Program-made: the position numbers and the translations under genes
In this document: piece by piece, positions 63,748 to 64,000 of the stretch
How positions within the stretch are numbered: the stretch's first letter is position 1
Layout: every line of letters begins with the position of its first letter
Notes under the pieces: model-generated
What the model saw: the letters and a program-made list of their open reading frames with translations, nothing else
The model's database searches: none
What the model was told of the DNA's origin: nothing
Source of the DNA: Deltaproteobacteria bacterium
GTDB taxonomy: Bacteria > Desulfobacterota > Binatia > UBA1149 > SPBQ01
NCBI GenBank assembly: GCA_029262375.1
Contig: JAJCZM010000058.1
Location: 118,797-182,796 of the forward strand
Direction of reading: 5' to 3'
DNA: 64,000 bases

Positions 63748-64000
63748 CACAGCCCCTCCGCGTCGAGCTCGGCGCGGACGCGAGCCTGCCGCTCGGCCTC
63801 TTCCTGGTCCGTCAATCTGCGACGTGATCGCCTTCGCACAGGTGTCGGCGCAGGTTCTGGCGGCGCCTCGGGCTCGCTGGCCGTGTCGAAGTACGCGGCG
63901 TCCGCCTCGGCGAGGCGCTTGCCGAACTCATCGATCCATCTCGGTGTCGTAAAGAGCTTGCCCCCGGCGCGGATGTGCTCAAGGCGGACCCTCTCGCCCA
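63747..64000 (-). CDS. Phage-type helix-turn-helix/excisionase-like protein (partial, runs off the right edge)
   Basis: 84 codons are visible to the stop, without the N-terminus. The readable part has VRLEHIRAGGKLFTTPRWID then EFGKRLAEADAAYF, a pattern found at the end of small DNA-binding (excisionase-like) proteins where G-G-K/R-x-(Y/F)-T-T/S is conserved. A Pro/Glu/Arg-rich tail follows. The stop overlaps the start of the next small frame. Function is inferred only from this motif. Confidence 0.45.
   Translation of the reverse strand, partial: GERVRLEHIRAGGKLFTTPRWIDEFGKRLAEADAAYFDTASEPEAPPEPAPTPVRRRSRRRLTDQEEAERQARVRAELDAEGL

Overview
The window is a GC-rich chromosomal segment of a Gram-negative bacterium. 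Evidence for an outer membrane includes an OmpA-type protein, a TolC-type lipoprotein and a 700-residue beta-barrel. The gene set mixes CoA-based lipid or steroid catabolism, DUF4215 Cys-rich secreted proteins, multihaem cytochromes and pyruvate:ferredoxin oxidoreductase. This suggests an uncultured deltaproteobacterial-type lineage (Myxococcota, Desulfobacterota or Binatota-like). I cannot place it more precisely without a marker gene, and I see no rRNA or tRNA.

Layout. 1-10 kb: Cys-rich and beta-helix secreted proteins, an alpha-methylacyl-CoA racemase, a HAD phosphatase, an ArsC-like reductase, a sulfatase-fold lipoprotein and a LON-domain protein. 10-20 kb: an AttH/CrtC-like protein, a GST, an operon in the order ChsH2-ChsH1-Ltp2 (steroid side-chain hydratase/retro-aldolase), a DUF3604 protein, two methyltransferases and an amidohydrolase. 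20-27 kb: a translationally coupled tetR-outer membrane factor-adaptor-RND efflux operon whose promoter overlaps a palindrome. 27-39 kb: mixed housekeeping genes and lipid-type enzymes (thiolase, thioesterase, SDR), FetB, OmpA and a serine hydrolase. 39-44 kb: three secreted orphan proteins. 43-50 kb: a PLP decarboxylase, a dihydroorotate-dehydrogenase-like protein and nifJ.

50-62 kb is the most interesting part, a likely trans-envelope electron-transfer locus. It has an ImcH-like heptahaem inner-membrane NapC/NirT protein, small monohaem cytochromes, an outer-membrane barrel coupled to a DmsE-like octahaem putative lipoprotein, and a nonahaem secreted cytochrome. Three of the cytochromes carry the same N-terminal dockerin-like module followed by a Thr-rich linker. 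This architecture looks like a surface-assembly system. ArsM and a CBS protein sit inside the locus.

62.8-64 kb looks foreign: phage-type genes (HTH protein, Sak4-like ATPase) run into a citrate synthase that lacks its N-terminal half. The first codons of that gene resemble a phage DUF669 protein, so the junction is either a recombination or an assembly chimera. Short tandem repeats (8, 9, 19 and 36 bp periods) lie at or just beyond gene ends throughout the window.
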